NCBI GenBank assembly: GCA_963457665.1
Contig: OY735233.1
Span: forward strand, 28,946,637-29,010,636
Origin: Thysanoteuthis rhombus
Lineage: Eukaryota > Mollusca > Cephalopoda > Oegopsida > Thysanoteuthidae
DNA length: 64,000 nt
Direction: 5' to 3'
Shown: positions 22,286 through 35,168 of the stretch, piece after piece
How positions within the stretch are numbered: the stretch's first letter is position 1
How the letters are laid out: the number at the start of each line of letters is the position of its first letter
Made by a program: the position numbers and the translations under genes
Notes under the pieces: generated by a model
The model's database searches: none
Told to the model about the DNA's origin: nothing
The model's input: only the letters and a program-made list of their open reading frames with translations

Positions 22286-23452
22286 AGAGAAATTCGAATA
22301 TAACAATACATGAAAGCAAATCATATTCTATAGAGATTTCATAAAAAATCATAAATATAAAGAAGGCGCTTGACCAGTGATATCTTAAAACCAAACGAAA
22401 AGAAACAATTGTTTGTGCTTTCAGTCAATAAAGACCTGCGTTCCCAATGTCATTAAAAAATATTGTTGGTTTATAGAGGTTAGTTTTTGTTTACTATGTA
22501 ACTATAAAGCTGACCCATGCTTTCCGACCATCATGCAGGTGTACGAGTTTGAAGTTCTTATTTCCATAGTGAAGCAAGATTTTTGTTCAATTTTGGGTGG
22601 ATATGTGTGTGTCTGTGTGTGTAGAGGTCATTTGTAATTATATTCAGATAGTTTCCTGATTTCGAAAAAATGATAGTGAATGGTCATACTACAGACGGAA
22701 AGTAATGGTACAGTTCAGCATTATAGTTACATAATTACTAGAACGCCCAACGCCACTAAAACAGACTAATACTTTGTCAAAAGTAATGAAGGTCTAATTG
22801 AAAACAGGATAAATCTAATGGGCATAATATTGATACATGTATTTGTTAAACGAAATTTAACCTAAGAAAACAACAAAAGGCTGAAAGTAGATAGTGGTCA
22901 GAAATAAAAATGGTTGATAATATTACATAATAAAATAAATAATACAATATAGTCGGCCCTCCAATTTCATGGCTTTCGACTCAAAAAGCTAAACATCCAT
23001 CACAGTAATAGTACTTAATTAAACATAAATTACTTTACTGTTAATTCATCTTTAGTATAGGCAATTTTGTATCTGATTTGGGTAATTAGACCCCAAACCA
23101 ATTGTTTTATTGCTCAAGATGAGATGCAGTATCTGTATTGCAGATGCTTATTTTTCGAATGTATTTATATATGTTGCGCCGTTTCCTGACTCAGGCTGTT
23201 CTAAACTGGTGTAGTTGTAGACTTTTTAAAAAATATTCCTGACTAGGGAAGGTGTATGATTTATTGTACCAGCCTTGTAGCTCTTATCTGAACCTGTCCA
23301 AGAGCATCCTTCCTCAACATTTGAGACGTTCTCTAAGTGATGATGCTCATGTAGGGATGTAGAAAGGAGTCCCGGTCTAAAGTCTTAAAGGTGTGCTTTA
23401 AAATGCCTCAACAGTAACAGTGTCGTGCTGGACATGAAATAAAACAGTAAAC

Positions 23453-23455
<3 letters not shown>

Positions 23456-23524
<69 letters not shown>
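23456..23524. repeat. (GA)n microsatellite
   Basis: About 34 perfect GA units. Confidence 0.95.
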
Positions 23525-23529
<5 letters not shown>

Positions 23530-24699
23530 ACCTGAATTTCACAGTATTTTAGTAGTTTTTCACTGTAGTTTTTAATAAAAACAGAACCATTTCACTATCG
23601 TAGACAAAATAATTTGTTTACTCTGTTTAGAACGGAACATTTGTTAGATCAGAGAACAGTTCTGGTTAACTCAAATGTCCAAGCTAAGCCTGTATGGGAA
23701 GTCGATTTTTATTAATTCTCCATATCAAATGATAAGCGTAGAACTAGTTTTAGCGGAGAGGAGGCATGGACAAAAACCTAAAACGAAAGGTATATTATAC
23801 ATACTGGAAGTCGTAATGCGTTAAGAAAAAATGTCTACCTGTATTTCAATGGAGTGTTTGTGGGTTCTCCAAATTTTCTCACTTACTCTGATATTTGATA
23901 GAAAAATGACAAAAATAGTTTATGGAAAATTCCATCGTTAAAAATGGTGGAATGGAAATATTTTTATCAGGGACATTGTTATATTTAAGTTGAAGAGTCC
24001 ATTGTTACGAATAGAGAAATAAAGAAACAGAAACAAATCAAGCTGTTCATTGAATATACATATACATGTTCCCTCTTAATTATCGAAATATCAAACTTGA
24101 GCAAATAAATATAGCAGTTATCAATAAGTATAATGCAGATCAATCTCACAAGACACCCTTGCATACACGCTCATCCTCATTGCCCACATTTGAATAGTGA
24201 TATTTATAAAACCAAGATTATTCATGAAAAGAGATAAAAAAAACTTCATTAATATGAATGCTTGTTTATGTACATCTATGGCACAGCGACTCCTACATCA
24301 TGGCTTCGTTGTGCAAAACAATTTTCTGTGAATTGTCATAGTTTTAATCTAATGCAAAGTTCTCAGATACGCAAGTATTCCATTATAACATGGCAAAGCT
24401 GACAGGAACTATCATACTGCCGTCAGGTAATCTACTGGTGTGAAAAGAGAATGCGTTTTTTTATGGGGATCGGGTGGTGATGATGCCTAGAAGTTGTTAA
24501 TTCGCGGTTGATTGATTTAAACAAACCCATCTGAGTAATCAAATGTATGGAAGATTAATTCCCCGAAAGAAATATACTTCTCTGAAAGGACAAAGCGTTA
24601 TTTTGCGTTAGGTAATGTTTATGGAGTACTAATCTATATCTTTAGAAATTAAATTGTCAAAGACATTAACTATATCCAATGTTTAGAAAAATCATACCT

Positions 24700-24850
24700 T
24701 GAGAGAGAGAGAGAGAGTGCGTAGGTAAGGAAAGAGAGGGGGGCAGGGAGAGAAAGAGAGAGGGAGGGCAGGCAGGAAGAGAGAGAGAGGGGACAGACAG
24801 GGAGAGAGACAGAGAAAGAGAGTGAGAAACGGACAAATATAGAGACAGAG
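24700..24850. repeat. GA-rich imperfect microsatellite
   Basis: Purine-only tract of imperfect GAGA/GGGA/CAGA units. The Leu/Ser/Pro-rich frames on the opposite strand are artefacts of this repeat. Confidence 0.85.
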
Positions 24851-27305
24851 AAGGTACTTCCACAATATGTGTGAATAATGTGTATGCATTGGAGTAACTG
24901 TATCAATTTTAGAACGTGGCGCCCCAATAAAGTGAACTCGTTGTGAATACCCCTCGATAACTAATACATCACTACAGGTGTGATGATTGATCACTAATTC
25001 AATACATCACATCACGTCAATATCTGGGATTGACATAGCTTGATTCAGCAGATAGAGTCGACGAAAAGAGCTTAAATTAAGACTGAGAATGCAATGTGAA
25101 AGGCATGACTCCAATGCCCTCTGTGTCCCCCCCATAGTTATCTTTTGACAAACTAACCGATGGCGCTTCTCGAGCAGAGATAGAAATGATAATGAAGCAA
25201 TCTACAATTTTCATAATTCTAGGTATCTACCTACTGTGACCATGTGCCAGACTAAGCTTAACTTTATCTACAGCAACGCCCAGCTTCGCTATCATTTGTC
25301 AATCATAAGAAGAGACATAAACAGCAATTATTTTATTTTGTATTGGAGCTACTAATGGGCGATTATTCATTTACATTCGATTATCCAATGAATGAGTCAT
25401 ATTTGGCTCCAATGCAAATTGCTTCTGATCACAAATTCCAATCCTCATTAGTTCACATAACGAGAAAGGAGGTCATAAAAAGGTTTATTTCAATTTTGTT
25501 TGTTACACACATGTACACGTAAACTCACGCACACATACATTCACATGAGAGTAAATGGTGCAAAAGTGATTTTTACATTCTATTTAGTAATCAAGAAGTA
25601 AATAAAAACAAGAGAGAATGTGAATAATAGATAAATACGAACCGATTTATATATAATGAAAATATAGCATTCCAAGTTTATATTAGAATTTAATGAAACT
25701 GGATGGTCAAAAGCGAAAAAATAGATTTCATTATGATATAATATTCTATTCATTTATATTTTTATATGATTTGCATATTTGTAATAATCTGTTAATTTGT
25801 ATTAAGACTGAATCAAATGATTTGCATATATTACCTTACATTATCTCATAAAAATATTTTTCCTGATCGATGTGGATGACATAAAATAAAAACTGCTCCC
25901 CTTCCCCAAGGGTACAAGCACCAAGGAGTGGGGAGGAAAACTGTTTGGGTGATATCAACGAAGATCATCAGATGCATCGTTAGAGATCTACTGCGAATCT
26001 GTGCGCCGAGGAGGGTGGTGCCTAACTCCTCAGGGGTCTTCTTCAACATTCATTGATATTTGTCAGCAGAAATGCATTCAGAGAACTTTGGTAACTTTTT
26101 ATATAGCTTTTGGGGGCCATTTCATTGTGGCCGCGTTGGGAGTTTTCAAACCCCCATCAGCTACGTCTCTGCAGATAACCTACTCCTTTTACCGTTAAAC
26201 AATGCATAAAATTGATCTTCCATTTCTTTTTTCTGAAATTTCATATAGGAAAATCACAAAAATTCTGTCATGATTTCATCCCGTTGTCTATGCATTTGTT
26301 TCCTTTTCCGACAATTACAATAGCAGTTAGAATTCCGCTTGTGATGCTAAGAATGCAAAAAATTTCTTTTTTCAAAGAACATCTGCACAAATGATCGTTT
26401 ATATATTTATACAGTATTTTGGTTCAGTGGAGTTTCAAAATATATTGATGTTCTTGTGTACTCTAGTTTGTTGCTCAACACATTTATGAAATGTATTTTC
26501 TCATGGTGTAATTTTTCAAATAAAAAACATTTTTATCAGTTAATCAGTTAAATCTGCTTGGTGCTTCAGAGTATTTTCCCACCAATATCCTTATTTCACG
26601 TTATGAGAGTGAATTCGTTCGTTATGATATTATGCTTAATTAGAATCATATGAATCTTTCTGTCTATTTATAGTCTGTCCGGGGCTGAGATATTTGCTTG
26701 TTTCCTCTCCGTGGCCTCTAGTCGGAGCGCGATACGAAATATAAGCTATGCACGTTTGATATACCTATCTACATTTATTCTATTCATTTACACTGATCGT
26801 ATCTTTCTATTTATCTCTTAATAGATTCACATTCGTTTATATAAATCTGTTTCATTGTCTCTCTCTCTGTACATCTCTATCTAAAATACTTCATGCGTTC
26901 CTCTCTCAGTAAAATCAGATCTGTTTTCTCTCCTGTATATATCCACGAAAATATTGATATTTTCTAATTTTCAATCTAAATAACAACGAAAATTATCTGG
27001 ATTGCATGAAAACTTTTTTCTGCATAACTAGAATAAAATTGATGCAACAGAAATTATACACCGGGAAGTATAAAACTTAACCGTAAGCAAAAAATATCTA
27101 ACACTTACGATTACTAGAAAAAAGGCTTGGGTATTTCCAATAATACACGACAATCGTATAAACTCTGTTCAGATACTGGGAAAATCGACAAATGAAATTC
27201 ACCAAGACAGTTTCTTTTCCATAAATCAATAAACAACGTAAATGAAAATAAATGAAAACTATCTAAAACCCAAACTTTCCAATCGGTCAATAGTAGATGA
27301 CTTAC

Positions 27306-27380
27306 CTGCCAAAACCTGGTCCGAATGTTCTTGGTATGTCACAAGAGAATGCCGACCGGAGAGGAGATCTTCTTTGTATA
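27306..27380 (-). other. Predicted 5' UTR exon 1 of NPF gene 2
   Basis: Starts about 30 bp downstream of the minus-strand TATA box and ends at a consensus donor, GGCAG|gtaagt (intron from 27305). It has no ATG. It is the only strong TATA-exon-donor combination I found upstream of gene 2 on this strand, and it mirrors gene 1. Splicing over 5.3 kb to the acceptor at 22028 is inferred. Confidence 0.45.
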
Positions 27381-27401
27381 GCAGACAAATGGATGCCTTC
27401 A

Positions 27402-27409
27402 TATTTATA
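27402..27409 (-). promoter_or_regulatory. TATA box of NPF gene 2 (predicted)
   Basis: TATAAATA on the minus strand, preceded by CGCTGG and about 30 bp upstream of the predicted leader exon. Confidence 0.5.
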
Positions 27410-27853
27410 CCAGCGAATTGTTGTTATGCGTTTGCTGTCATATCCAGATGTGTCTTTGACGGCATTATTCTCCACTATATTCAGAATTTTTCCAAATTAA
27501 CCCTTTGTCGATTCGGAATCTGGCGCTAAGGTTGAGGATATTTCCATATTTGCTTGTTTTTAGTGAAAGGGGAAATACAAAGAAACGTAGCATATAGATA
27601 AAGTGGTAGGTAGCGAGCTAATCGGTCGACTGGTAGGTGGTCTCTTTGTCATTTTTTTCAGAACACGTACCATATATCTAATCTATGGCTACGGGATTCC
27701 TATGGGCTCATTATGATTACACGAATTGCTTTTCTCTTTCTAATTATTACACACGTAATTCACACACATACATGCTTACATACACACTCACGTATAAGTT
27801 CTTACACGTATAAAAATACCAGTAAATAAAACGAAATAGTTCTAGCACATGAG

Positions 27854-27919
<66 letters not shown>

Positions 27920-30900
27920 CACACAGAGTCAATTAAATTGTGTTAGTTGCATTGAGAATTATTTCATGACTTTTTTTAATTGATTGCTTTTTATTTGCAT
28001 TTTCCTTCATCCACTTCAGCCTTTTATTTCCAAGCTACTTCCTTGCATTCAGCAGATTTTCTCGGTTAAATTCTTTAAAATTCAAGTTGTTATTATTTTA
28101 GTGTAGGTTAATATGATAAGTTACTTGATTAACGGCCAAATATGCAGGATATTGCCGTATGCATGAAAAGGGCAAATCTGCTGCATAATTCATTAAATAT
28201 TCATTTTAGTTATAGTTTGTTCGAGTGATAACTGTATCAACGTGTGTTCATCATTACTCTGCAATTTTACTGTTAATGTTAAAATATTTCATGCTTACTA
28301 TTTTCAACTTGGAATCAAAAATATAAACAAACTTTCAAGTTCTTTTACGATCATTTGTAGAGTTCATCAACAATACTTTCATAAAAAAAAGATAATTTTC
28401 AATTTATTTTTAATCCTAATACTTCTAACTTAATTTGATTTAATTTTGAAAGAAAACATTTTAAAACGTCAGGTCATTTTTTTAATCCTTCAGATGAATA
28501 CGTTGTTGTTTAAAATTACATGTGTGGTGAAATAAAAATGTTTTTCATTGATTTTATTTGATTAAGTATTATGAATCATTATTATCATTTTTTTAATTAC
28601 TTTTTACCTTGATAATTTAGTTGCTTCTTTAATTTTTAACCAACCTGAATTAAAATTACGATCCACGTAAGCAAATATTTTTATGCATAGAAAATTGAAA
28701 AAAAAAGGACCGTCGTGAAAGTAATCATATTGAGTCTAATTTGGAAAAAAGGAGAAATTCTACTTAGACTACAAATCCACGCAATAATGGAATTACAAGC
28801 CTGTAGTATGTCTTCATTTTGACTCTGAGTGAAAATAATGGGGAACATAATTTTGCCCCTTGAATTAAAATCGACTTGGAAAACCTTTTTCAACATAATT
28901 TTGATTTTTAAAAAATTCTCATTAATGATTTAATTTCAATCTTCATTCTCTTTTATAAACAAATACAAATGAAATATTCTGAATTGGATATTTCAATTCA
29001 AATGGCAAAATTATATTGAACACCGTTTTGTGATCTCTTATTTCACTATGGGTCGAAATTAAGACAGACTTCAGTTACATCATATTGTTGATTTTCAGTG
29101 AATATGTTGTTTAATCATATATTTTCTAAGAATTTTTTCAGACACTTCATATAACAACTTGTTACCTTCTAGCTCAATCTAAAAAAGTTTCCTGTGCATA
29201 GAAAGATAATCATGTGTTTTGCTGATAGATGCAGGCAAAAAAGTTGAAATTCAGGCATTCGATAGTGCAGGTCAACAAACTAGAAATGGAGTGAAAATAG
29301 AACAGAAAGGATGGGAAAATCGGATTAGACTATAGAGTAGATACAATATGGGGATAACTTCATTCGTGTTAAATAATAAATGTTCTAATTGCTTGATTCT
29401 GTGATAGATAAGGTTACACATTGACAACCTTTTGATGTTGCAACATTTGTAAAGATGTTATATCATGTTTGAGAGCAAATTTTTTTTCAAACTTGGAGAC
29501 GATTTCTTGTTACTCAAATTTGAACGTATGCACCAGGATTTAAATGATTTGTCATTTTGTTCAGCACACACTTGGGTGATAATATCATCAACACTAACGC
29601 CTAAAAAGCCATGCGCTTAGTTAACAAAAATCATCACTGCCTTCATGTAAAATTCGTAAAATATAGCATTAATCATTTGCTTATAATGAACGAAGGGTAA
29701 TTTTATGATATCTAATGTATTTCACTTCTCCCCCGCTGCCAATATAACTTTGAATTGAACTCACCATTTTTGTTTCAAACGAGTTCACATGCTTGTATCC
29801 TTAATTCACAAGCGCATTCTTACATATTCAAATGTTTCAATGCAAAAATCTTCGAAGTAAATTTAGATAGTAAAAATGCGGGCAAAACATTAAAAAAATC
29901 AAATCAAATGATGGAAGAAGAGAATTTTTAGTTGAACTCAATTTTCATCTGTCACAGCAAAAATCTGATAATCACCTTAGTGTTGATTATTGTACCACTA
30001 GCGAAATAAAGGAGAATCTAATAAACATTTTTGCAAATGACTTTCTTTATAAAATACCCTAAAGAATTTTACGACTGACCTGCATCGGTTTCTTTACAAA
30101 CCATACTTGAATTTTTGGAATGTGACCTTCAAATCTGATTGAGCATATACCAAAGTGGAGAACTAACGAATCTCCTCAGGAATATTTCACCCAAGAATGA
30201 GTTGGTAAATATTTCTAGCATTTGAGTTTTGACACTAAATTAATTATGATATTGGTGCCTGTACGCAAAAGGGGGTTTTAGTAATCAATACAGGTACAAG
30301 ATCGACCTCACCGTGTCATTCTACATCCCACTCCACGTTGGTCGGACTAAAACCACATTACATTATCTGCTGGGGGATTGAAACTTCAAAAAATTCTACT
30401 CCATACTTCATGATTATTAAAAACAAAAAAAATCATCAGTCGAATTCGAAACCGTTTTGTCACTTCTGTTAATTTTCTTCCGATTTATCCGAAAATATCA
30501 CTCATACACCCATATGTATGCATGTATACATACGTATATACATACGTATATAGATGCATACATTAATTTATACACAGTACCTACATTCATACATGTATTC
30601 ATGCACACACATATATACTTAAATACATTCATACATATGGATATTCTTGGGTACGTATGTATAATTACTGTCGTAGTCACAAAAAGATTGGAGCTGTTTT
30701 TTTATTATCATAAAGAACAGTGACAACATTTTCCAAACACAAAGACGTCATGGAAAGAGAAATTAGCTTAGTCAACTTGATTTCATTTATGCTCAATCTT
30801 CAGCAGAAAATCACTAGCTGGGAGACACTAAGGGCTGAGCGGAATAATGTCGAATCTGCTGGTGGCCATCTCGCTGCAATGGCGTCTTTATGCCGACCGA

Positions 30901-31970
30901 GACAGTCGGTCATTATCAGGCATCGACTAATAGCCTTCTTTCAAAGTTACCGACCGAAGGAGGGAAGATATCGTTGTTCCACCAGGTATAAACAGGGCAA
31001 TGTGATGGACATAATACTAATTCTACAATGTGGTCTGCTGTGTAGTATTATTGTATTGGTATAAACAATACACCTTATTAAACATTTATAAACAAGAATG
31101 CATTAACAGGGACAGAGATGATATATTTTTGTTAAAGAGAAGAGATAAAAAACAATGATATTTCAATTTCATTACGTCAAATCAACCCTTTTCTGCATAA
31201 TAGAGGGATAAAACACAAACTGCATTCTTATTATCTACCTACCTACTCCCTACCTATTTACCCACAGCAAGCTTTATGTTTTCTAAAATCCTTCTCATCA
31301 CATTAATTTCTCAATCACAAGTTCCTATGTTGTCTTTTGGTTGGAATCTAGGAACATTCAGCAATTCCTGTTGTTAATAACATTGTTCATTGAAAGTGGC
31401 TTGAAAATATGAAAATATATTTGGTTCATTTTGACTCAAATGAACCTTTAGCTTTGACAGATGAAAATAAAGGATGTTTATAAATTATACAATAATAAAA
31501 CTTGATTACAGAAAACTCACAGCGTAAAATATCAAGTAAAAAACATCTTGACCTGATGGGATTGACAGATTCTGGTTAAAAACATTTCCTAAATTGATGA
31601 CCAGAAGCAATCAATTCTACTTCAAAAAGATATTGAAATTGCACTTAATTTTCTTTAATACGTTCAGCCATGATGGGAAAATTCTAACAGGACAAATAGT
31701 GACGAGAAGCAAGGATGTCAGAGGAAGAAAAAGAGAAAACAAAGGCACAAATGATTTTTCATTAATTGATCAATAATTTTGAAAGAGATTAGAGTAGGAG
31801 AAACAAACACATAATTTCAATCTGAATTTCCGAACGTTTAAATTATAGAGATGGATGTAAAATTCATAAAGAATTACTGGATAAGACGGCAATTTGATTC
31901 CCTCGTAAGATGTGTGTTTAATTTTTCATAACCTCGTCGAAAATCGCTTCTGATTATATTCTGACTGCCT
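27410..31970. other. No recognisable gene; upstream of NPF gene 2
   Basis: AT-rich sequence with a (CA)n run at 27856-27926 and a TATG/CATA-rich patch at about 30500-30650. Open frames reach 114 codons (30720-31064) but show no family signature. The first few hundred bases may include gene 2 regulatory DNA; no specific site is supported. Confidence 0.5.
27856..27926. repeat. (CA)n microsatellite
   Basis: About 31 CA units followed by interrupted CA. Confidence 0.95.
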
Positions 31971-31971
31971 T

Positions 31972-31972
<1 letters not shown>

Positions 31973-32035
<63 letters not shown>

Positions 32036-32525
32036 GTAGTCTTTTAGCGTCCGTCGTTGGACGTACACCTTCCCCTGGACTTGCCACACTTCCCTATCAT
32101 GGGCGTCTCGGAGCCAGTACTTCCTTAACTTGTCTAGCTCGTCTCTCCATCTAACATTTTGCCGGCCTCGGTTGCGCATGTGGTCTCGGGGGATCCATGT
32201 TGTGAGTCGTGATGTCCATCGATTGTCTGCCATTCTTGCAACATGGCCAGCCCACCGCCATTCGAGATTTTTAATGGATTCTATGATGTCCCTAACTCGG
32301 ATTTACTATGCTGTCTTGTGGTCTCTCCATGTGAGGCCCAGCATAATTCTTTCATGTGCACGTTGCATGGTTCTCAATTTACGGGTCTGTCTCTTGGTTA
32401 AGTTCCATGTTTCAGCTCCATAAGTGACTATTGGGAGGATGCATTGGTTATATACCCTTCTCTTTAGGATGAATGGGATCTTATTATTTTTGAAGGTTGA
32501 GCTAGCTCTTTTCACCGTGCATTAA
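31973..32525 (-). mobile_element. RTE-type LINE, short 5'-truncated copy with (TGA)n tail
   Basis: About 550 bp of RTE 3' end. The minus strand reads YNQCILPIVTYGAETWNLTKRQ, then QRAHERIMLGLTWRDHKTA, and after an indel MADNRWTSRLTTWIPRDHMR and GRQNVRWRDELDKLRKYW, ending TLKDY-stop. The stop TGA at 32035-32033 is the first unit of a (TGA)n tail (+ strand 31973-32035). This C-terminal block (GRxxxRWRDE...W..A.DR..W) is typical of the RTE clade. Less decayed than the 1.1-kb copy, with one obvious gap. Confidence 0.85.
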
Positions 32526-32529
32526 AAAA

Positions 32530-33515
32530 TTGCCAAGATTTGCGTTTTTTTTTTTGTTTATTCATTCTAACATTGAAGAAAATACGCTACATTCCCGGAA
32601 TGTTTTTCTAATTCAAGGAACATAAAAACAATTAAGAAGGGAGATTTATGCAGTTTATGGAGCAAGTAAAATAAATGATCAAACGGGTCGGAAAGTTGTT
32701 AGCGGAGTTTAATAATAGAAAATTCTCGCAGTATTTTCAGAGTTGGTTAGGCCAAATGAGGTTGATTGCGGCCAAATCAAGATATTACCAGACAGTAATC
32801 ACTACTAAAAAATATAATTCAAAAGTTTTTAAACAAAAGACGGCAGGTGATGAAGATTTGATGCTATACAGCATCATGGAATGTAGGAGATCGTGGTGCA
32901 AGTGAAATGAATCGCAACTAAACGTGCCACAGATTGGGTATCATAAAAAACGAAGGTAGTGTGATATAGTTACATTAGAAGATAGTCTTCCACTATGAAC
33001 TTATTTCGACTAGTCAAACGATTGATTCGAATATGTACTGTTCTAAGTAGATTAATTAATTAAATCCAGCAATCGACAAAACGCACCAACAATTAATTAA
33101 AAGGAAAAGCATTCTATTCTCTCGGATTATGGCCGAAGTAGATGTTCCTTTGCTGACCAAGCAAAATTGTTTACAGTTTGTCTTGGAAGTTTTAACTCAT
33201 CTGTCCTAGTCAATAGATATTCCCGGAAGACTACAAAAGGCAGCTGGAACAGTTATTTGCACAGAAATATAAAAGCTATTTTTGGATGATGGAAATATGA
33301 ATTTGCTTGAACAATCGCAGAAGATAATGGAACAAAACAGTGAATATGTCGCACACTGAAGATAATGTCAAAAAGGAAAAAGCTATGATGTGGTCTGACT
33401 GACTTTCTTATTTCTACGTCTATTCATTCACAATGTTTCATGTCTCGATGCTTAAGTAGAAATATCACTTAATTCGGACCTACTGACCGTCCAGTTATGA
33501 ACGATTGCATAAAAT
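32530..33515. other. No recognisable gene
   Basis: AT-rich sequence. A 76-codon frame at 32675-32905 has no known motif. Confidence 0.5.
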
Positions 33516-33520
<5 letters not shown>

Positions 33521-33569
<49 letters not shown>

Positions 33570-33621
33570 AAAGCTCAAACACTCACAGACACACACACAC
33601 TCACATACATATATATATATG

Positions 33622-33688
<67 letters not shown>

Positions 33689-33784
33689 AGAGAGAGAGAG
33701 AGAGAGAGAAATATGTATATTCACATACACGTACATATATATATATATACACGTACATACATATATGCACATATATATATATAT

Positions 33785-33817
<33 letters not shown>

Positions 33818-34075
33818 CATAAACATGCATATGTATATAGATATATGCATAATTATATATATATATAGATATTCAAATATATACACACACACATATATAT
33901 ATGTATACACGCATACGTGTATGTATATATGTGTACATGTGTGCGTATATATAGACACACATATTTAATTATATATGCACAAAATATATTATATATTTAC
34001 TTATATATGCATATACATATATGAAAATATACATTTATGCATATATATATATATATATATTTATATATATGTACA

Positions 34076-34106
<31 letters not shown>

Positions 34107-34161
34107 CCATTTATTGACATTCACCTGCATCCATATGTATATTCATTAAAACATACATATA

Positions 34162-34242
<81 letters not shown>

Positions 34243-34248
34243 GTACAT
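33521..34248. repeat. Complex (CA)n/(TA)n/(GA)n microsatellite block
   Basis: About 700 bp almost entirely of alternating CA, TA, TACA and GA units, ending in a (TA)n run of about 39 units (34164-34240) directly against the Penelope-like element. The overlapping YIYIYI/THTHTH open frames on both strands are artefacts. Confidence 0.92.
34234..34248 (+). repeat. Candidate target-site duplication, left copy
   Basis: The 15-bp word tatatatacgtacat lies directly before the element and is repeated exactly at 36419-36433 directly after it. Part is low-complexity TA, but the 'acgtacat' end is not. Confidence 0.55.
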
Positions 34249-35168
34249 GATAGATAAAAGGACACAAAATATACTGAAACCCACTTCCACAAAACCTGCA
34301 AGGTTCTTCCTACTCCCCCAAATCCATAAACCAAATAACCCAGGTAGACCAGTCATCTCCTCCACGGACTGCCACACTACCAAAGTATCCAAATTTGTAG
34401 ATCACAAACCCTTAGCAACAGAAATTAAATCATACATACGTGACACCATAGACCTCCTAAACAAAATCAAACACATAACAGCAATCCCAGACAAAGCACT
34501 TCTAGTTAGTATGGATGTTAAATCCCTATACCCCAACATCAAACATGATGAAGGTATCCTAGCACTGACAGAAGCCCTAAACAATAGAACTACTAAAGAA
34601 CCCAGTACTAGAACAATTACCACTCTAATGCACCACATTCTAACTCTAAATAGCTTCAACTTTAATAATAGACACTTCCTACAGGTGAAAGGCTGCGCCA
34701 TGGGGACAGTAGCGGTCCCATCCTATGCTAATATCTTCATGGGTAAATTTGAAGAAACCTGCATTTACCCAGAGATATATAATGACTGCATCTTTTATGG
34801 TAGATACATAGACGACATTTTTTTCATATACACAGGTGAAAAAAACAAACTAGATAATTTCTTTATACATCTAAACTGGGCACATGACTCTATTAAGTTT
34901 GACTTCACAACATCTGACTCCATAGCCTTCTTAGACATACGCATGTATACAGATGACAACAGTAACCTCCAAACTACCGTCTACACTAAACCCACGGACA
35001 CCCACAATTACCTCCACTCCAAATCAGCCCATCCCCAACACTTAAAAAGAAGCTTACCATTTTCACAAGCTTTTAGAATTACTAATAGTGAACTTAACAG
35101 ACACAAACATAACCTAATACAATACTTCACCCAACGAGGTTATCCGCTAGATGACACAAAAAAAAAAC
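34249..35168 (+). pseudogene. PLE reverse transcriptase domain (5'-truncated)
   Basis: Open frame beginning in flank sequence (the ATG at 34247 spans the junction, so it is not a genuine start). RT motifs in order, numbered from that ATG: FFLLPQIHKP and GRPVIS (N-terminal fingers), motif A MDVKSLYPNIK (Asp about residue 90), motif B GCAMGTVAVPSYANIFMG, motif C RYIDDIFF (YIDD at residues 187-190), FLDI, and the thumb motif HLKRSLPFSQAFRI. These match Penelope-like RTs rather than LINE RTs. The catalytic Asp residues are intact. The frame leaves the true protein at an A-run around 35158-35168 and ends spuriously at 35251. Confidence 0.85.

Larger units (their letters stand above)
22028..27305 (-). 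other. Predicted intron 1 of NPF gene 2
   Basis: Spans from the leader exon donor (ggcag|gtaag at 27305) to the exon 2 acceptor at 22028. It contains (GA)n at 23456-23524 and a GA-rich tract at 24700-24850. I found no gene in it. The connection depends on the leader exon prediction. Confidence 0.45.

Noticed and set aside
25846..26049. Minus-strand frame starting MLKKTPEELGTTLL, superficially like the NPF 'SPEELRQYMKAL' helix
   Set aside because: No YAIVxRPR tail, signal peptide or donor follows, and the similarity is limited to a few residues. Not a third NPF gene on this evidence.
30720..31064. 114-codon + frame with a nearby GACCGA/TCGGTC inverted repeat
   Set aside because: No motif, no signal peptide, and no conserved splice sites bounding it. 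The hairpin is short (6 bp) and isolated.
31973..32035. (ATC)n runs as independent microsatellites or a CRISPR-like array
   Set aside because: They are the tails of minus-strand RTE elements. No spaced direct repeats of CRISPR type exist anywhere in the window, which is eukaryotic.
33495..34392. Many 60-130 codon frames rich in Tyr-Ile, Thr-His or Arg-Glu
   Set aside because: They are translations of (TA)n, (CA)n and (GA)n microsatellites, open on both strands, with no domain content. The same applies to frames in 9142-9689, 11274-12012, 17043-17423, 22064-22394, 37041-37928, 53197-53394 and 55315-55509.
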